The position numbers and the translations under genes were made by a program. Shown here in pieces: positions 48,403 through 56,858 of a DNA stretch of 64,000 nt; position 1 is the stretch's first letter, and each line of letters starts with the position of its first letter. The notes beneath the pieces were generated by a model. That model was not told where the DNA came from, did not search any database, and worked only from the letters and a program-made list of their open reading frames with translations. The stretch covers positions 1 through 64,000 of the forward strand of contig NZ_BNBO01000042.1 of the NCBI RefSeq assembly GCF_014655955.1, given 5' to 3'. This DNA comes from Kitasatospora indigofera. Its GTDB lineage: Bacteria > Actinomycetota > Actinomycetes > Streptomycetales > Streptomycetaceae.

Positions 48403-50235
48403 TCAGTCGATGTCGGTGCCCGGGCCGATGATCGTGATCCGGTCCTGGGCCGGGACCGCCAGCGGGGCGGCCGCGGAGCTGTTGGCCCCGAGGTACGCCG
48501 CGAAGAGGTCCAGGTCCGAGGCGCCGACCAGCTTGTCCGTGCCGGCCGCGAAGGCCGGGAAGCCGTCGCCGCCGCCGGCCAGGAACTCGTTCGCCGCGAC
48601 GCGGTAGGCCGCGGCCTGGTCGATCGGGGCGCCGTTCAGCTTGACGCTGTCCACCACGAGGCGGGCGGCGCCGGCCTTGCGCATGTCCAGGGTGTAGGTG
48701 AGGCCCTTGGAGCTCTGCAGGATCTTCGGCGCGGCCTCGTTGAGCCCGCTCACCTGCTGCTGGAGCAGCTGGACGACCTGCGCCCCGGTCAGCGTCTTGA
48801 CCTGCATCATGTTGGTGAACGGCTGGACGGTGAACGCCTCGCCGTAGGTCACCACCCCGTCGCCCTCGGTCCCCGAGGCCTTGTAGACCAGGTCCGAGCG
48901 GATGCCGCCGGGGTTCATGAAGGCGATCTGCGCGCCGCCCTTGTCGGCGGGCGAGAGGCCGGCCAGCTGGGCGTCGGCGATCACGTCACCGAGCGGCTTC
49001 TCCAGCGCGCTGCTGCCACGGCCGTTGACGTCCGCCGCGATGTAGCCGAGCGGACGGCCGGCGATCGGGGCGGCCAGCGCCGAGTAGTGCGCGATCAGGG
49101 CCGTCATGTCCGGCGCCTTCTCCAGCGTGCGCCGCACCACGTGATTCTCGGCCTTGACCGACGGGCGCACGATGGTGCCGGTGGTCTTGTCGAGCTGCAG
49201 GTCGATCTCGGTGTACAGGCGGCCGAAGGAGGCCGCGCTGGTCACCGAACGCGGCACGCCCTGCGGGTCCGGGATGGTGCAGGCGTACGCGTTGTGGGTG
49301 TGGCCGGTGACGATCGCGCCGATGGCCGGGTCGAGCTGCTTGGCGATGTCGACGATCGGCCCGGAGATGCCCTGGCCGGCCGCGCCGCAGTCGTAGTTGT
49401 AGACCGAGCTGGCCGGGAAGCCGCCCTCGTGGATCAGCGCGACGATCGAGTTGACGCCCTGCTTCTTGAGCTCGGCGGCGTACTTGTTGATCGTCTCGAC
49501 CTCGTCACCGAACTTGAGGCCCTTGACGCCCTCGGCGGTGACGATGTTCGGCGTGCCCTCCAGGGTGGCGCCGATGAAACCGATCTTGACGCCCTGGGAC
49601 TTGGTCACCCAGTACGGGGCCAGGAGCGGCTTGCCGGTCTTCTCGTTGGTGACGTTGGCCGCGAGGTAGTTGAAGTTGGCGCCCTTGAACTTGCGCCCCG
49701 CCTCGTAGCAGCCGTCGACCGGGTGGCAGCCGCCGTTCTGAAGGCGCAGCAGCTCCTTGGCACCCTCGTCGAACTCGTGGTTGCCGACCGCGGTGACGTC
49801 CAGGCCGAGCTTGTCCATCGCCTCGATGGTCGGCTCGTCGTGGAACAGGGCCGAGGTCAGCGGGCTGGCGCCGACGATGTCACCGGCCGCGACCGTGATC
49901 GAGTCGTCGGCGGGGATCCGGGCCTGGCGCAGCGCGGTGGCCAGGTACTCGATGCCACCCGCGGGGGTGGCGACCTCCTTGCCGGTGGCCGGGTCGATCT
50001 CCTTGACCGTCCCGGAGGAGCCCGCCGGGGCCTCCAGGTTGCCGTGGAAGTCGTTGATGGCCAGCAGCTGGAGGTTGGCCAGCTTGTGACGGTCCGCCGC
50101 CTGGGCGGCGCTCGGCACCATCAAGGTGCCGAACAGGCCGGCGGCCGCGACGACGGCCAGCGTCGCGCGGCGGTATCTGACGTTCCTGGACCCGCTGTTC
50201 GGCAGGTCACTACCGGTGCGACCGGCATTGGGCAT
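48403..50235 (-). CDS. Secreted bifunctional metallophosphatase/5'-nucleotidase
   Basis: The 610-residue protein has a signal peptide (about 1-46, cleaved at AQAAD). The calcineurin-like phosphatase domain has the metal motifs AINDFHGN, AAGDIVG, GNHEFD and VTGHTHNAY. The C-terminal 5'-nucleotidase domain (about 400-600) has FMNPGGIRSDL and AANEFLAGGGDGFP, which bind the nucleobase. It should dephosphorylate extracellular nucleotides and help recover phosphate and nucleosides. No wall-sorting signal or C-terminal helix is seen, so it is likely released. It is not obviously linked to its neighbours. Confidence 0.94.
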   Translation of the reverse strand: MPNAGRTGSDLPNSGSRNVRYRRATLAVVAAAGLFGTLMVPSAAQAADRHKLANLQLLAINDFHGNLEAPAGSSGTVKEIDPATGKEVATPAGGIEYLATALRQARIPADDSITVAAGDIVGASPLTSALFHDEPTIEAMDKLGLDVTAVGNHEFDEGAKELLRLQNGGCHPVDGCYEAGRKFKGANFNYLAANVTNEKTGKPLLAPYWVTKSQGVKIGFIGATLEGTPNIVTAEGVKGLKFGDEVETINKYAAELKKQGVNSIVALIHEGGFPASSVYNYDCGAAGQGISGPIVDIAKQLDPAIGAIVTGHTHNAYACTIPDPQGVPRSVTSAASFGRLYTEIDLQLDKTTGTIVRPSVKAENHVVRRTLEKAPDMTALIAHYSALAAPIAGRPLGYIAADVNGRGSSALEKPLGDVIADAQLAGLSPADKGGAQIAFMNPGGIRSDLVYKASGTEGDGVVTYGEAFTVQPFTNMMQVKTLTGAQVVQLLQQQVSGLNEAAPKILQSSKGLTYTLDMRKAGAARLVVDSVKLNGAPIDQAAAYRVAANEFLAGGGDGFPAFAAGTDKLVGASDLDLFAAYLGANSSAAAPLAVPAQDRITIIGPGTDID

Positions 50236-50502
50236 GAGGGTTCCCCTGCACCTGGAGGGCCCCGCGGTGGGCGGGGCCGGGCTGGCGGCAATGTTGCTCG
50301 TGACCTGTGCAGCCTAGAGTCAACGCGCGTAGCTGTCAGGACCCTGGACGTAACGAGAGGGTTTCCTGTTGCCGACCGGGAGGTGCCTTCACAGCTTCGG
50401 CACCCGTGGAACCTGAGTACACGCACTCAGGTGCGGCCCTCGACAGGGGCGTTACCGTGGTGCCCCAGAGCGCGGACCGACGACGAGAGATGGGCAGCCG
50501 CC

Positions 50503-50982
50503 ATGAACCCCACCGGACCGGCCCCGGCAACGACCGCCACGCCCACCCGCACCGGCCCGTGGCTGCCCGGCGCCCTGGCCGTCCTCTGGGGGCTGCCCGG
50601 CCTCGGCCTGCTGGGGTACTCCGTCCACACCCTGGCCCAGTTCCTCGGCAGCACGGACGGGAACGGGGAGTTCGGCGCCGAGGGCCAGGTCTCGCTGATC
50701 CTGGTCACGCTCTTCACCGCGGCGGTGGCCGTCCCCGCCCTGGTCCTCGCCACGCTGTGCGCGGTGGCCCGGGTCCGGCTGCGGCGCGGCCGGCCCGGCT
50801 CCGAAGCCATGGTGTTCGCCGTCGGCCTGGCCAGCGTGGTCGGCGCCGTCGGGGCCGCCGGCTGGACCAACTGGTGGCCCTACCACGGCTGGATCCAGGG
50901 CCTCCTGGTCGCCGCCGGACTGCTCGGCGCGATCGCCGCCGCCACCGCCCGGCCCTCGCGCCGGACGCCCGCCGCCCGCTGA
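50503..50982 (+). CDS. Four-helix membrane protein, unknown function
   Basis: The 159-residue protein starts MNPTGPAPATTATPTRTGPW and has about four hydrophobic helices, at 21-42, 64-90, 101-122 and 130-148. A short acidic loop (GSTDGNGEFGAEGQ) separates the first two. No family is recognised. It is transcribed toward the secretion-like cluster and its stop is 21 bases from that of the convergent ATPase gene. Functional linkage to the cluster is uncertain because the orientation is opposite. Confidence 0.7.
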   Translation: MNPTGPAPATTATPTRTGPWLPGALAVLWGLPGLGLLGYSVHTLAQFLGSTDGNGEFGAEGQVSLILVTLFTAAVAVPALVLATLCAVARVRLRRGRPGSEAMVFAVGLASVVGAVGAAGWTNWWPYHGWIQGLLVAAGLLGAIAAATARPSRRTPAAR

Positions 50983-51003
50983 ACCCGCCCCGGGAGCGGG
51001 GCC

Positions 51004-52353
51004 TCAGACCCCCGGCTCGGCGGCCAGCTGCCGCTCGGCCCTGACCCGCTCCGCGACCGCGTCCTCCGTCATCGCGCGGTCGGTGTACACCAGCGGGCGC
51101 TCCGCCTCGGTGATGATGTGCTTCACCACCTGGACGTTGCCGTTGACGTCCCAGACCGCGATGCCCGGCGACAGCGTCGGGATGATCTCCACCGCCCAGC
51201 GCGGCAGGCCCAGCACCCGGCCGGTGGCTCTCGCCTCGTCGGCCTTCTGCATGTAGACCGTCCGGGTCGAGGCCATCTTCAGGATCGCCGAGGCCTCCTT
51301 CGCCGCCGCGCCGTCCACCACGTCCGACAGGTGGTGCACCACCGCCACGAAGGACAGCCCGAGCCGCCGGCCGAACTTCAGCAGCCGCTGGAACAGCTGG
51401 GCCACGAACGGGCTGTTGATGATATGCCAGGCCTCCTCGACCAGGAAGATCCGCTTCTTCCGGTCCGGGCGGATCCAGGTGTGCTCCAGCCAGACGCCGA
51501 CGATCGCCATCAGGATCGGCATCGCGATCGAGTTCCGGTCGATGTGCGACAGGTCGAAGACGATCAGCGGGGCGTCCAGGTCGATGCCGTCCGTGGTCGA
51601 CCCGTCGAACATCCCGCGCAGGTCACCGTCGACCAGTCGGTCCAGCACCAGCGCCACGTCCAGGCCCCAGGCCTGCACCTCGTCCACCGCGACGCCCAGC
51701 GACTCCACCGAGGAGAGGTCGGGGCTGCGCAGGGTGTTGATGATGTCGTCCAGCACGGGCTGGCGGCCGGTCACCGTCGCCAGCACGTGCGCGTGCGCGG
51801 CCTTCAGCGCGAAGCCGGCCCGCTCGTCCAGCCCGCGGCCCATCGCCACCTCGATGATGGTGCGCAGCAGCGACAACTGCCCGGTCGTGGTGATCGCCGG
51901 ATCCAAGGGGTTGAGCTTCACGCCGCCGTCGCGGGCCGCCATCGGGTCCAGCCGGATCGACTTTATGCCCAGCGCGTTCGCGATCAGGTTCCACTCGCCG
52001 ACGCCGTCCTCGCCCTGCGCGTCGAGCACCACGACCTGGCGGTCCCGGAACCTCAACTGGCGCAGCACGTACGTCTTCTCCAGCGCCGACTTGCCGTTGC
52101 CGGACTCCCCCAGCACCAGCCAGTGCGGCGCCGGCAGTTGCTGCCCGTACAGCTGGAACGGGTCGTAGACGTACCCCTTGCCGCTGTACACCTCCCGGCC
52201 GATGATCACGCCGGAGTCGCCCAGCCCCGGCGCGGCGGTCGGCAGGTAGACCGCCTGCGCCTGCCCGGTGGAGGTCCGCACGGGCAGCCGGGTGGTCTCC
52301 ACCTTGCCGAACATCAGACTGGTGAACGAGTCGGTGAGATTGCCGATTGCCAT
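51004..52353 (-). CDS. VirB4/TraC-like ATPase (ATP-binding half)
   Basis: The 449-residue protein has Walker A GESGNGKS (82-89), Walker B RIFLVEEAWHII, and a later LGLSFVAVVHHLSD typical of conjugation ATPases (VirB4 C-terminal domain). It starts at about the point where the NTPase domain of a full-length VirB4 begins. The N-terminal half is probably supplied by the adjacent upstream gene. It would energise assembly or transport at the inner membrane. It is last in the run, 33 bases after the preceding gene. Confidence 0.88.
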   Translation of the reverse strand: MAIGNLTDSFTSLMFGKVETTRLPVRTSTGQAQAVYLPTAAPGLGDSGVIIGREVYSGKGYVYDPFQLYGQQLPAPHWLVLGESGNGKSALEKTYVLRQLRFRDRQVVVLDAQGEDGVGEWNLIANALGIKSIRLDPMAARDGGVKLNPLDPAITTTGQLSLLRTIIEVAMGRGLDERAGFALKAAHAHVLATVTGRQPVLDDIINTLRSPDLSSVESLGVAVDEVQAWGLDVALVLDRLVDGDLRGMFDGSTTDGIDLDAPLIVFDLSHIDRNSIAMPILMAIVGVWLEHTWIRPDRKKRIFLVEEAWHIINSPFVAQLFQRLLKFGRRLGLSFVAVVHHLSDVVDGAAAKEASAILKMASTRTVYMQKADEARATGRVLGLPRWAVEIIPTLSPGIAVWDVNGNVQVVKHIITEAERPLVYTDRAMTEDAVAERVRAERQLAAEPGV

Positions 52354-52386
52354 GGCGGGCCTGCCTCCGGTGGGTCGGTACGTGGA

Positions 52387-53961
52387 TCAGCGGCGGATGC
52401 CCGTGGCGAACGGGAGGGTGTTGACGAACGCCCGGTGGTGCTCGCGGTCGCACCACTCCAGCTTGAGGTAGCTCTTGCCCGCCGACGCCCGGATGGTCCG
52501 CTTGTCCCGGGCCAGCGCCTCCGGACTGCGCGAGGACACCGTGATGTACCCCACCAGGTTCACCCCTGCCGCGCCCGACGCCAGGTCGTCACCGCGCTGG
52601 TCGACCCGGCCGGTGTGGGCCAGGTCCCGCGGGTCGACCGTCCGGTTCATCTTGGCGGCGCGGCTCGCCTCCGCCTCGTCGTTGGTCTTCTCGGTGAGCA
52701 TCCGCTCGATCGCCACGTCGGTCGGCTCCAGGTCCATCGTCACCGCCACCGTACGGATCACGTCCGGCGTGTGGACCAGCAGCGGCGCCAGGAAGTTGAC
52801 CCCCACCGGCGTCAGCGGCCACTCCTTGATCCAGGCCGTCGCGTGGCACCACGGCTCCCGGGTCACCGACTCCCGGGTCTTCGCGGTCAGGTACTGCGGA
52901 TGCGTGGCGTCCAGCTCGGCCGGCCACGCGTTGCGGCGCGACATCGCCTGGATGTGGTCGATCGGGTGGTCCGGGTCGTACATCGAGTGCAGCAGCGAGG
53001 AGAGCCGGGCCTGGCCCAGCGGCTGCCGGACCCGGATGTCGGCCTCCGCCAGCCGGGCGCAGATGTCGGTCAGCTCGCGCGCCATCACCGCGGCCAGGCC
53101 CTCGTCGTCCCGGGCCCGCTTGCCGGTCGCCGTCCGGCCCATCGCGTGCGCCTCGGCCGCCAGGTCCCGGGTGTAGTGCATGCAGGCCACCAGGTACGCG
53201 CGGTGCTGCTCCGAGGAGGTCGACACCATCGACTGCAACTGGTCGTACGAGTCCTGCAGCCAGCGCGGTGCGTCGTGGTCACCACGCCGCTCGACGTCCT
53301 TGGCGTGCGCGTCCGGGTCGGCCGGCAGGGTCCGGGCCAGGATCTGCAGCCGGGTCACGAAGCCGTCCCCGTTGGCGACGTGCTTCAGCAGCGTGCCGAA
53401 GCGGTCGACCAGCGTCTCCTGGTCCTCCGAGTCCCGCAGCCCGACCCCGGGGCCCTCGATCTCGATCGCGGCCGTCACCGTCCGCCGCTCCAGGTGCATC
53501 AGCACCCCGACCTCGTCCGGCCCGAACGGCGCCGACAGCCAGCGCAGGCGCCCCACCCCCGGCGGCGGGCCGACCTCGACCTCCCGGCCGTCCAGCCGGG
53601 TGCCCGCGTCGATCACGTCCGACCGCCAGAGCCCGCGCCCGCTGCGCGCCGTCCGCCGGTAGGTGCGGTTGATCTCCACCCACTTGTAGAACGTCCGGCG
53701 CCGGTACGGCACGTAGACCGCCATGATCGCCAGCAGGGGCAGCCCGACCAGCCCCGCGATCCGCAACGGGAGGATCGGCATCAGCAGGCCCCAGAGCATC
53801 CCGAGGAAGGCCCCGAAGATGATCAGGACGATCTCGCCGGACTCCCGGTTGCGGCCGATCGGCGCGTTCGGGCGGGCCTTGCCGATCAGATAGGTGCGGC
53901 GCTGGTGCACGTACGCCTGGCCGTACTGACCACCGTACTGGCCGAGCTGGTCGCTGCTCAC
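52387..53961 (-). CDS. SCO6880-like protein: PrgI/VirB3-type helices plus VirB4 N-terminal-like domain
   Basis: The 524-residue protein begins with a soluble stretch, then two membrane helices (about 44-62 and 65-84, PrgI/VirB3-like). A long cytoplasmic domain follows, with segments such as VGVLMHLERRTVTAAIEIEGPG and AWPAELDATHPQYLTAKTRESVTREPWCHATAWIKEW. There is no Walker motif. This matches the SCO6880 family and looks like VirB3 fused to the N-terminal domain of VirB4. Together with the downstream ATPase it would make a split VirB4. It starts eight bases after the stop of the TrbL-like gene. Confidence 0.8.
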   Translation of the reverse strand: MSSDQLGQYGGQYGQAYVHQRRTYLIGKARPNAPIGRNRESGEIVLIIFGAFLGMLWGLLMPILPLRIAGLVGLPLLAIMAVYVPYRRRTFYKWVEINRTYRRTARSGRGLWRSDVIDAGTRLDGREVEVGPPPGVGRLRWLSAPFGPDEVGVLMHLERRTVTAAIEIEGPGVGLRDSEDQETLVDRFGTLLKHVANGDGFVTRLQILARTLPADPDAHAKDVERRGDHDAPRWLQDSYDQLQSMVSTSSEQHRAYLVACMHYTRDLAAEAHAMGRTATGKRARDDEGLAAVMARELTDICARLAEADIRVRQPLGQARLSSLLHSMYDPDHPIDHIQAMSRRNAWPAELDATHPQYLTAKTRESVTREPWCHATAWIKEWPLTPVGVNFLAPLLVHTPDVIRTVAVTMDLEPTDVAIERMLTEKTNDEAEASRAAKMNRTVDPRDLAHTGRVDQRGDDLASGAAGVNLVGYITVSSRSPEALARDKRTIRASAGKSYLKLEWCDREHHRAFVNTLPFATGIRR

Positions 53962-53968
53962 TTACCCG

Positions 53969-55243
53969 TCACCCTCCCTTCGCTGGATTGCTGTCGCGAC
54001 TCGGAGCCGGCGGCCCCGCCTGCTGCGGCGGCGCCGCGGTACGGGAACCGTGCGCGGCGATGCCCGGTGCCACCGACCCGCCACCGGCGGCGGCCGAGCC
54101 GTTGGACGCCTGCGGACCGCCCCGGGAACCGTGGGCGCTGATGCCCTGCTTCACCAGGTTGGCCGGACCGTTGATCATCGCCGAGCCGGCCGAGACGGCG
54201 CCGGCCCGGGCGCTGCGCATGTTCACCATCTCGTCGCCGAAGCCCGGCACGAAGCGGTAGACCGCGGCGCTCGCGAAGATCGACAGGAACAGGATCGCCA
54301 GCCCCGACAGCACCCGCGCGAAGTCGTCCGTCGCCCCCGCCCCGCTGGCCACCGCCCCGGCCAGGCCCAGGATGATCACGATGATCGGCTTCGCCAGGTC
54401 GACCGCCACCATCAGGCCGGCCCAGCGGCGGACGTGCTTCCACAACTGCTTGTCGACCAGCCCGGCGTACACCGCCGTCCCGAGCAGCGCCCCCACGTAC
54501 AGCATCGCCGCGCGGATCAGCAGCTCGATCCAGAGCACCGCCGCGGCCAGCACGGCCACCAGCGACACGATGATCAGGATCAGCGGGCCGCCGCCCATGT
54601 CACCCTTCTCCAGGGTGTCCGCGAAGCCGCCGAGATAGGTGCCGGTGTCCGACTTGGTGCCGACCGCGATCGCCTTGGTGAGCCCGTCCGTCGCGCTGAC
54701 CACGGTGAACAGGATCAGCGGCGTGAACGCGGAGGCCACCACCGTCAGCCAGAGGAACCCGATCGCCTCGCCGATCGCCGTCGCCAGCGGGGCCCCCCGG
54801 ACGGCCCGCTTGGTGACCGCCAGCAGCCAGAGGACGAGCGTGATGATCGTCGAGCCGGCGAAGACCACCGCGTACTGCTGCAGGAACGACGCGTTGGTGA
54901 AGTCCACCTGCGTCGTCCCGTCGATCGCGCTCGACAGCTTGCGCACCACCCAGGCCGCGGCCTGCGCGCAGCCCTTGGCGAGCGAGCCGAGTGGGTCGGT
55001 GACGCTGCCCACGGTGCCGCTGCCGGGGAGGCTGGCGCCGCCGCCGGGCGAGCAGTAGACGTTGTCACCCGGCAACGGGATTCCGGGGCAGCTCGTGTTC
55101 GTCGCCCCCGGGGTCGGCGAGGGGGACGGCTCCGCGAATGCCCGCTGTGCCACCCTCATGGCCAAGATCTGAGCAAGTGCGAAGGCGCTGACCACCGCAC
55201 CGAGCCTGAGCCGCGCGGACCTGCGGGCACCGTCAGCGGGCAT
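53969..55243 (-). CDS. TrbL/VirB6-like polytopic membrane protein
   Basis: From ATG 55241-55243 (GGAGGC eight bases upstream) the protein has 424 residues. A signal-like helix (about 10-34) is followed by a Cys-containing extracellular segment (NTSCPGIPLPGDNVYCSPGG), six to seven membrane helices at about 130-320 and a Ser/Gly/Ala/Pro-rich cytoplasmic tail. This topology is that of VirB6/TrbL, the inner-membrane channel component of type IV secretion. Its start overlaps the end of the preceding gene by 11 bases, so translation is probably coupled. Confidence 0.8.
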   Translation of the reverse strand: MPADGARRSARLRLGAVVSAFALAQILAMRVAQRAFAEPSPSPTPGATNTSCPGIPLPGDNVYCSPGGGASLPGSGTVGSVTDPLGSLAKGCAQAAAWVVRKLSSAIDGTTQVDFTNASFLQQYAVVFAGSTIITLVLWLLAVTKRAVRGAPLATAIGEAIGFLWLTVVASAFTPLILFTVVSATDGLTKAIAVGTKSDTGTYLGGFADTLEKGDMGGGPLILIIVSLVAVLAAAVLWIELLIRAAMLYVGALLGTAVYAGLVDKQLWKHVRRWAGLMVAVDLAKPIIVIILGLAGAVASGAGATDDFARVLSGLAILFLSIFASAAVYRFVPGFGDEMVNMRSARAGAVSAGSAMINGPANLVKQGISAHGSRGGPQASNGSAAAGGGSVAPGIAAHGSRTAAPPQQAGPPAPSRDSNPAKGG

Positions 55244-56054
55244 AGCGAAAGCCTCCGAACTGCTGGACGGCACCGGTGATCTCCTCGGCGGTCGCCGCCT
55301 GCTGGTCCGCGGGAACGGGCGCCGGGCCCGAGGCGCGGCTGAACTCCGTCAACTTCCAGTCGCTCCCGGTCCAGCGCAGATTGAGTGTGAGGGTGAACCA
55401 GTCCTGGGAGACCGGTTTGGTCGACCTCTCGCCGGCCAACCCGAAGAGACCGTTGCACCAGACCTGGACCTTCACGCTCTCCGCGCTGTAGCCGTCGCTC
55501 TTGGTTCCGATGGGAATGGTCCGGCTGACGAAGGTCAGCCCCTTGGGGGCCTTGCCCTGGGCGTCGACGCCGAACCGCGCGGCGGTTTCGGCCGAAAACC
55601 CCTGGTCCAGCCGGCTCTGCAGCCCCGCGAGGGCCGCCGGGTCCGCGATGGTGGCCACTATGGTGTGCCGGGCCTCGGTGCGGAACATGTCGGCGGAGCC
55701 GATCGCGACGGCGTAGTTGGCCGCAGCGGACTGGGCGCCCTGGTCGGTGTGCGGGAAGCCGTTGGCGATGCCGTTGCTGGTGGTGCTGACGGGTTGCTCG
55801 CCGCTGGGCGCGGGTCCGGCGCCGCCGGGGGCAGGGGAGGCCGCCGCGCGGTCGGCGGACGGCGGCGCGGCGGTGTCCGGGTCGGCCTTGCCGCGGTTGG
55901 CGACCGAGATGGCCAGGACCAGCAGGGTGACGACGACCAGGACGGTCAGCAGCGTGCGCAGCGGTCGGGCCTGACGGCCGTTCGGCTGGTAGGAGGACTG
56001 TTCGGCGACCGGTAGCCGCGTACGGGTGTGCGGCTGGTCGTCGGACAACGGCAC
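55233..56054 (-). CDS. TcpC/VirB8-like conjugal transfer protein
   Basis: The 273-residue protein starts at GTG 56052-56054, fixed by AGGAGG six bases upstream. A short cytoplasmic tail is followed by one membrane helix (about 33-52, LRTLLTVLVVVTLLVLAISV), a Pro/Ala/Ser linker, and an extracytoplasmic NTF2-like region (about 95-265, SAAANYAVAIGSADMFRTEARHTIVATI onward). This fits TcpC and VirB8, which form a periplasmic or wall-zone ring in type IV systems. It is followed by the TrbL-like gene with an 11-base overlap. Confidence 0.78.
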   Translation of the reverse strand: MPLSDDQPHTRTRLPVAEQSSYQPNGRQARPLRTLLTVLVVVTLLVLAISVANRGKADPDTAAPPSADRAAASPAPGGAGPAPSGEQPVSTTSNGIANGFPHTDQGAQSAAANYAVAIGSADMFRTEARHTIVATIADPAALAGLQSRLDQGFSAETAARFGVDAQGKAPKGLTFVSRTIPIGTKSDGYSAESVKVQVWCNGLFGLAGERSTKPVSQDWFTLTLNLRWTGSDWKLTEFSRASGPAPVPADQQAATAEEITGAVQQFGGFRYAR

Positions 56055-56268
56055 GGCGGCCCTCCTGGTGCGGGGAGCCGGGTGGCGGCTCCGTTGGGCC
56101 CCTCCGGCCCGGCGGGCCGCCGGCCCGTGGGCGGGCGGCGGGCGCGGGTGGGAGGGGTGGACTCCTGGCGGGGCCTGGCGGTCCCCCGGCCGGGCTGCTG
56201 CCGGCTGCCTCCGTCCGGACGTGCTCCCCGCGGCCGGCGGACCGGCCGACGGGATGCCTGCCCGATCG

Positions 56269-56619
56269 TCAGATAGCCATACCGTAGACAATGGTGAACA
56301 GGGTGCCCAGCGATCCGATGATGAACACGCCGGTCAGCCCGGCGATGATCAGCCCCTTGCCCTGTTCGGCACCGAAGGAGTCGCGCATCGCGGTGGCGCC
56401 GATCCGCTGCTTGGCCGCGCCCCAGACCGCGAGGGCGAGACAGGCCAGGATGGCCACGGCCATGACGACCTCCACCATCACGCGGGCCTCGGAGCCGAGC
56501 GTGGCGAAGGGCCCCCAGTCCGGGGCGATCCCTCCGATGATGGTGTCGATATTGGCCTTTTTGGGTGGGTCCTCGGCCAGGTGGCCGATCGCGATACTGT
56601 CCACGCTGCTCAGGTTCAT
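56269..56619 (-). CDS. Small two-helix membrane protein, VirB2-like
   Basis: The 116-residue protein has two hydrophobic helices (about 45-67 and 88-112) joined by a basic loop (GAAKQRIGATAMRDSFGAEQG), the size and topology of VirB2/TrbC pilins. The first 40 residues are acidic and lack a cleavable signal. ATG 56617-56619 is preferred because GGTGAG lies six bases upstream; ATG 56623-56625 is an alternative. It is first in the minus-strand cluster and divergent from the wall hydrolase gene. Pilin function is inferred from topology and context only. Confidence 0.7.
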   Translation of the reverse strand: MNLSSVDSIAIGHLAEDPPKKANIDTIIGGIAPDWGPFATLGSEARVMVEVVMAVAILACLALAVWGAAKQRIGATAMRDSFGAEQGKGLIIAGLTGVFIIGSLGTLFTIVYGMAI

Positions 56620-56858
56620 TTCCATCTCACCGCCCGATCAGGCAAATTCAAGGCCCATGACCCCACCTGCGCGAAGGGCCGGTACCTATTCTTGGCCAGA
56701 TCTGATGTCGACTTGGCTGCTTCTCGCGGATTGGTCGTGAGGCATGGGACACGTACGCCAGGATGTCCACCGTACGAAGGATAGCGCTCACTCTTTGTAT
56801 CTCTGATGATTGCGGTGAGCAACGCCTTCCGGGACACTTCGACTGACGACTCGTCGGG

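Noticed and set aside
56626..56858. c-di-AMP (ydaO-type) riboswitch before the NlpC/P60 gene
   Set aside because: Such elements often precede wall hydrolase genes in streptomycetes. The gap is only 233 bases and shows none of the expected long paired segments.
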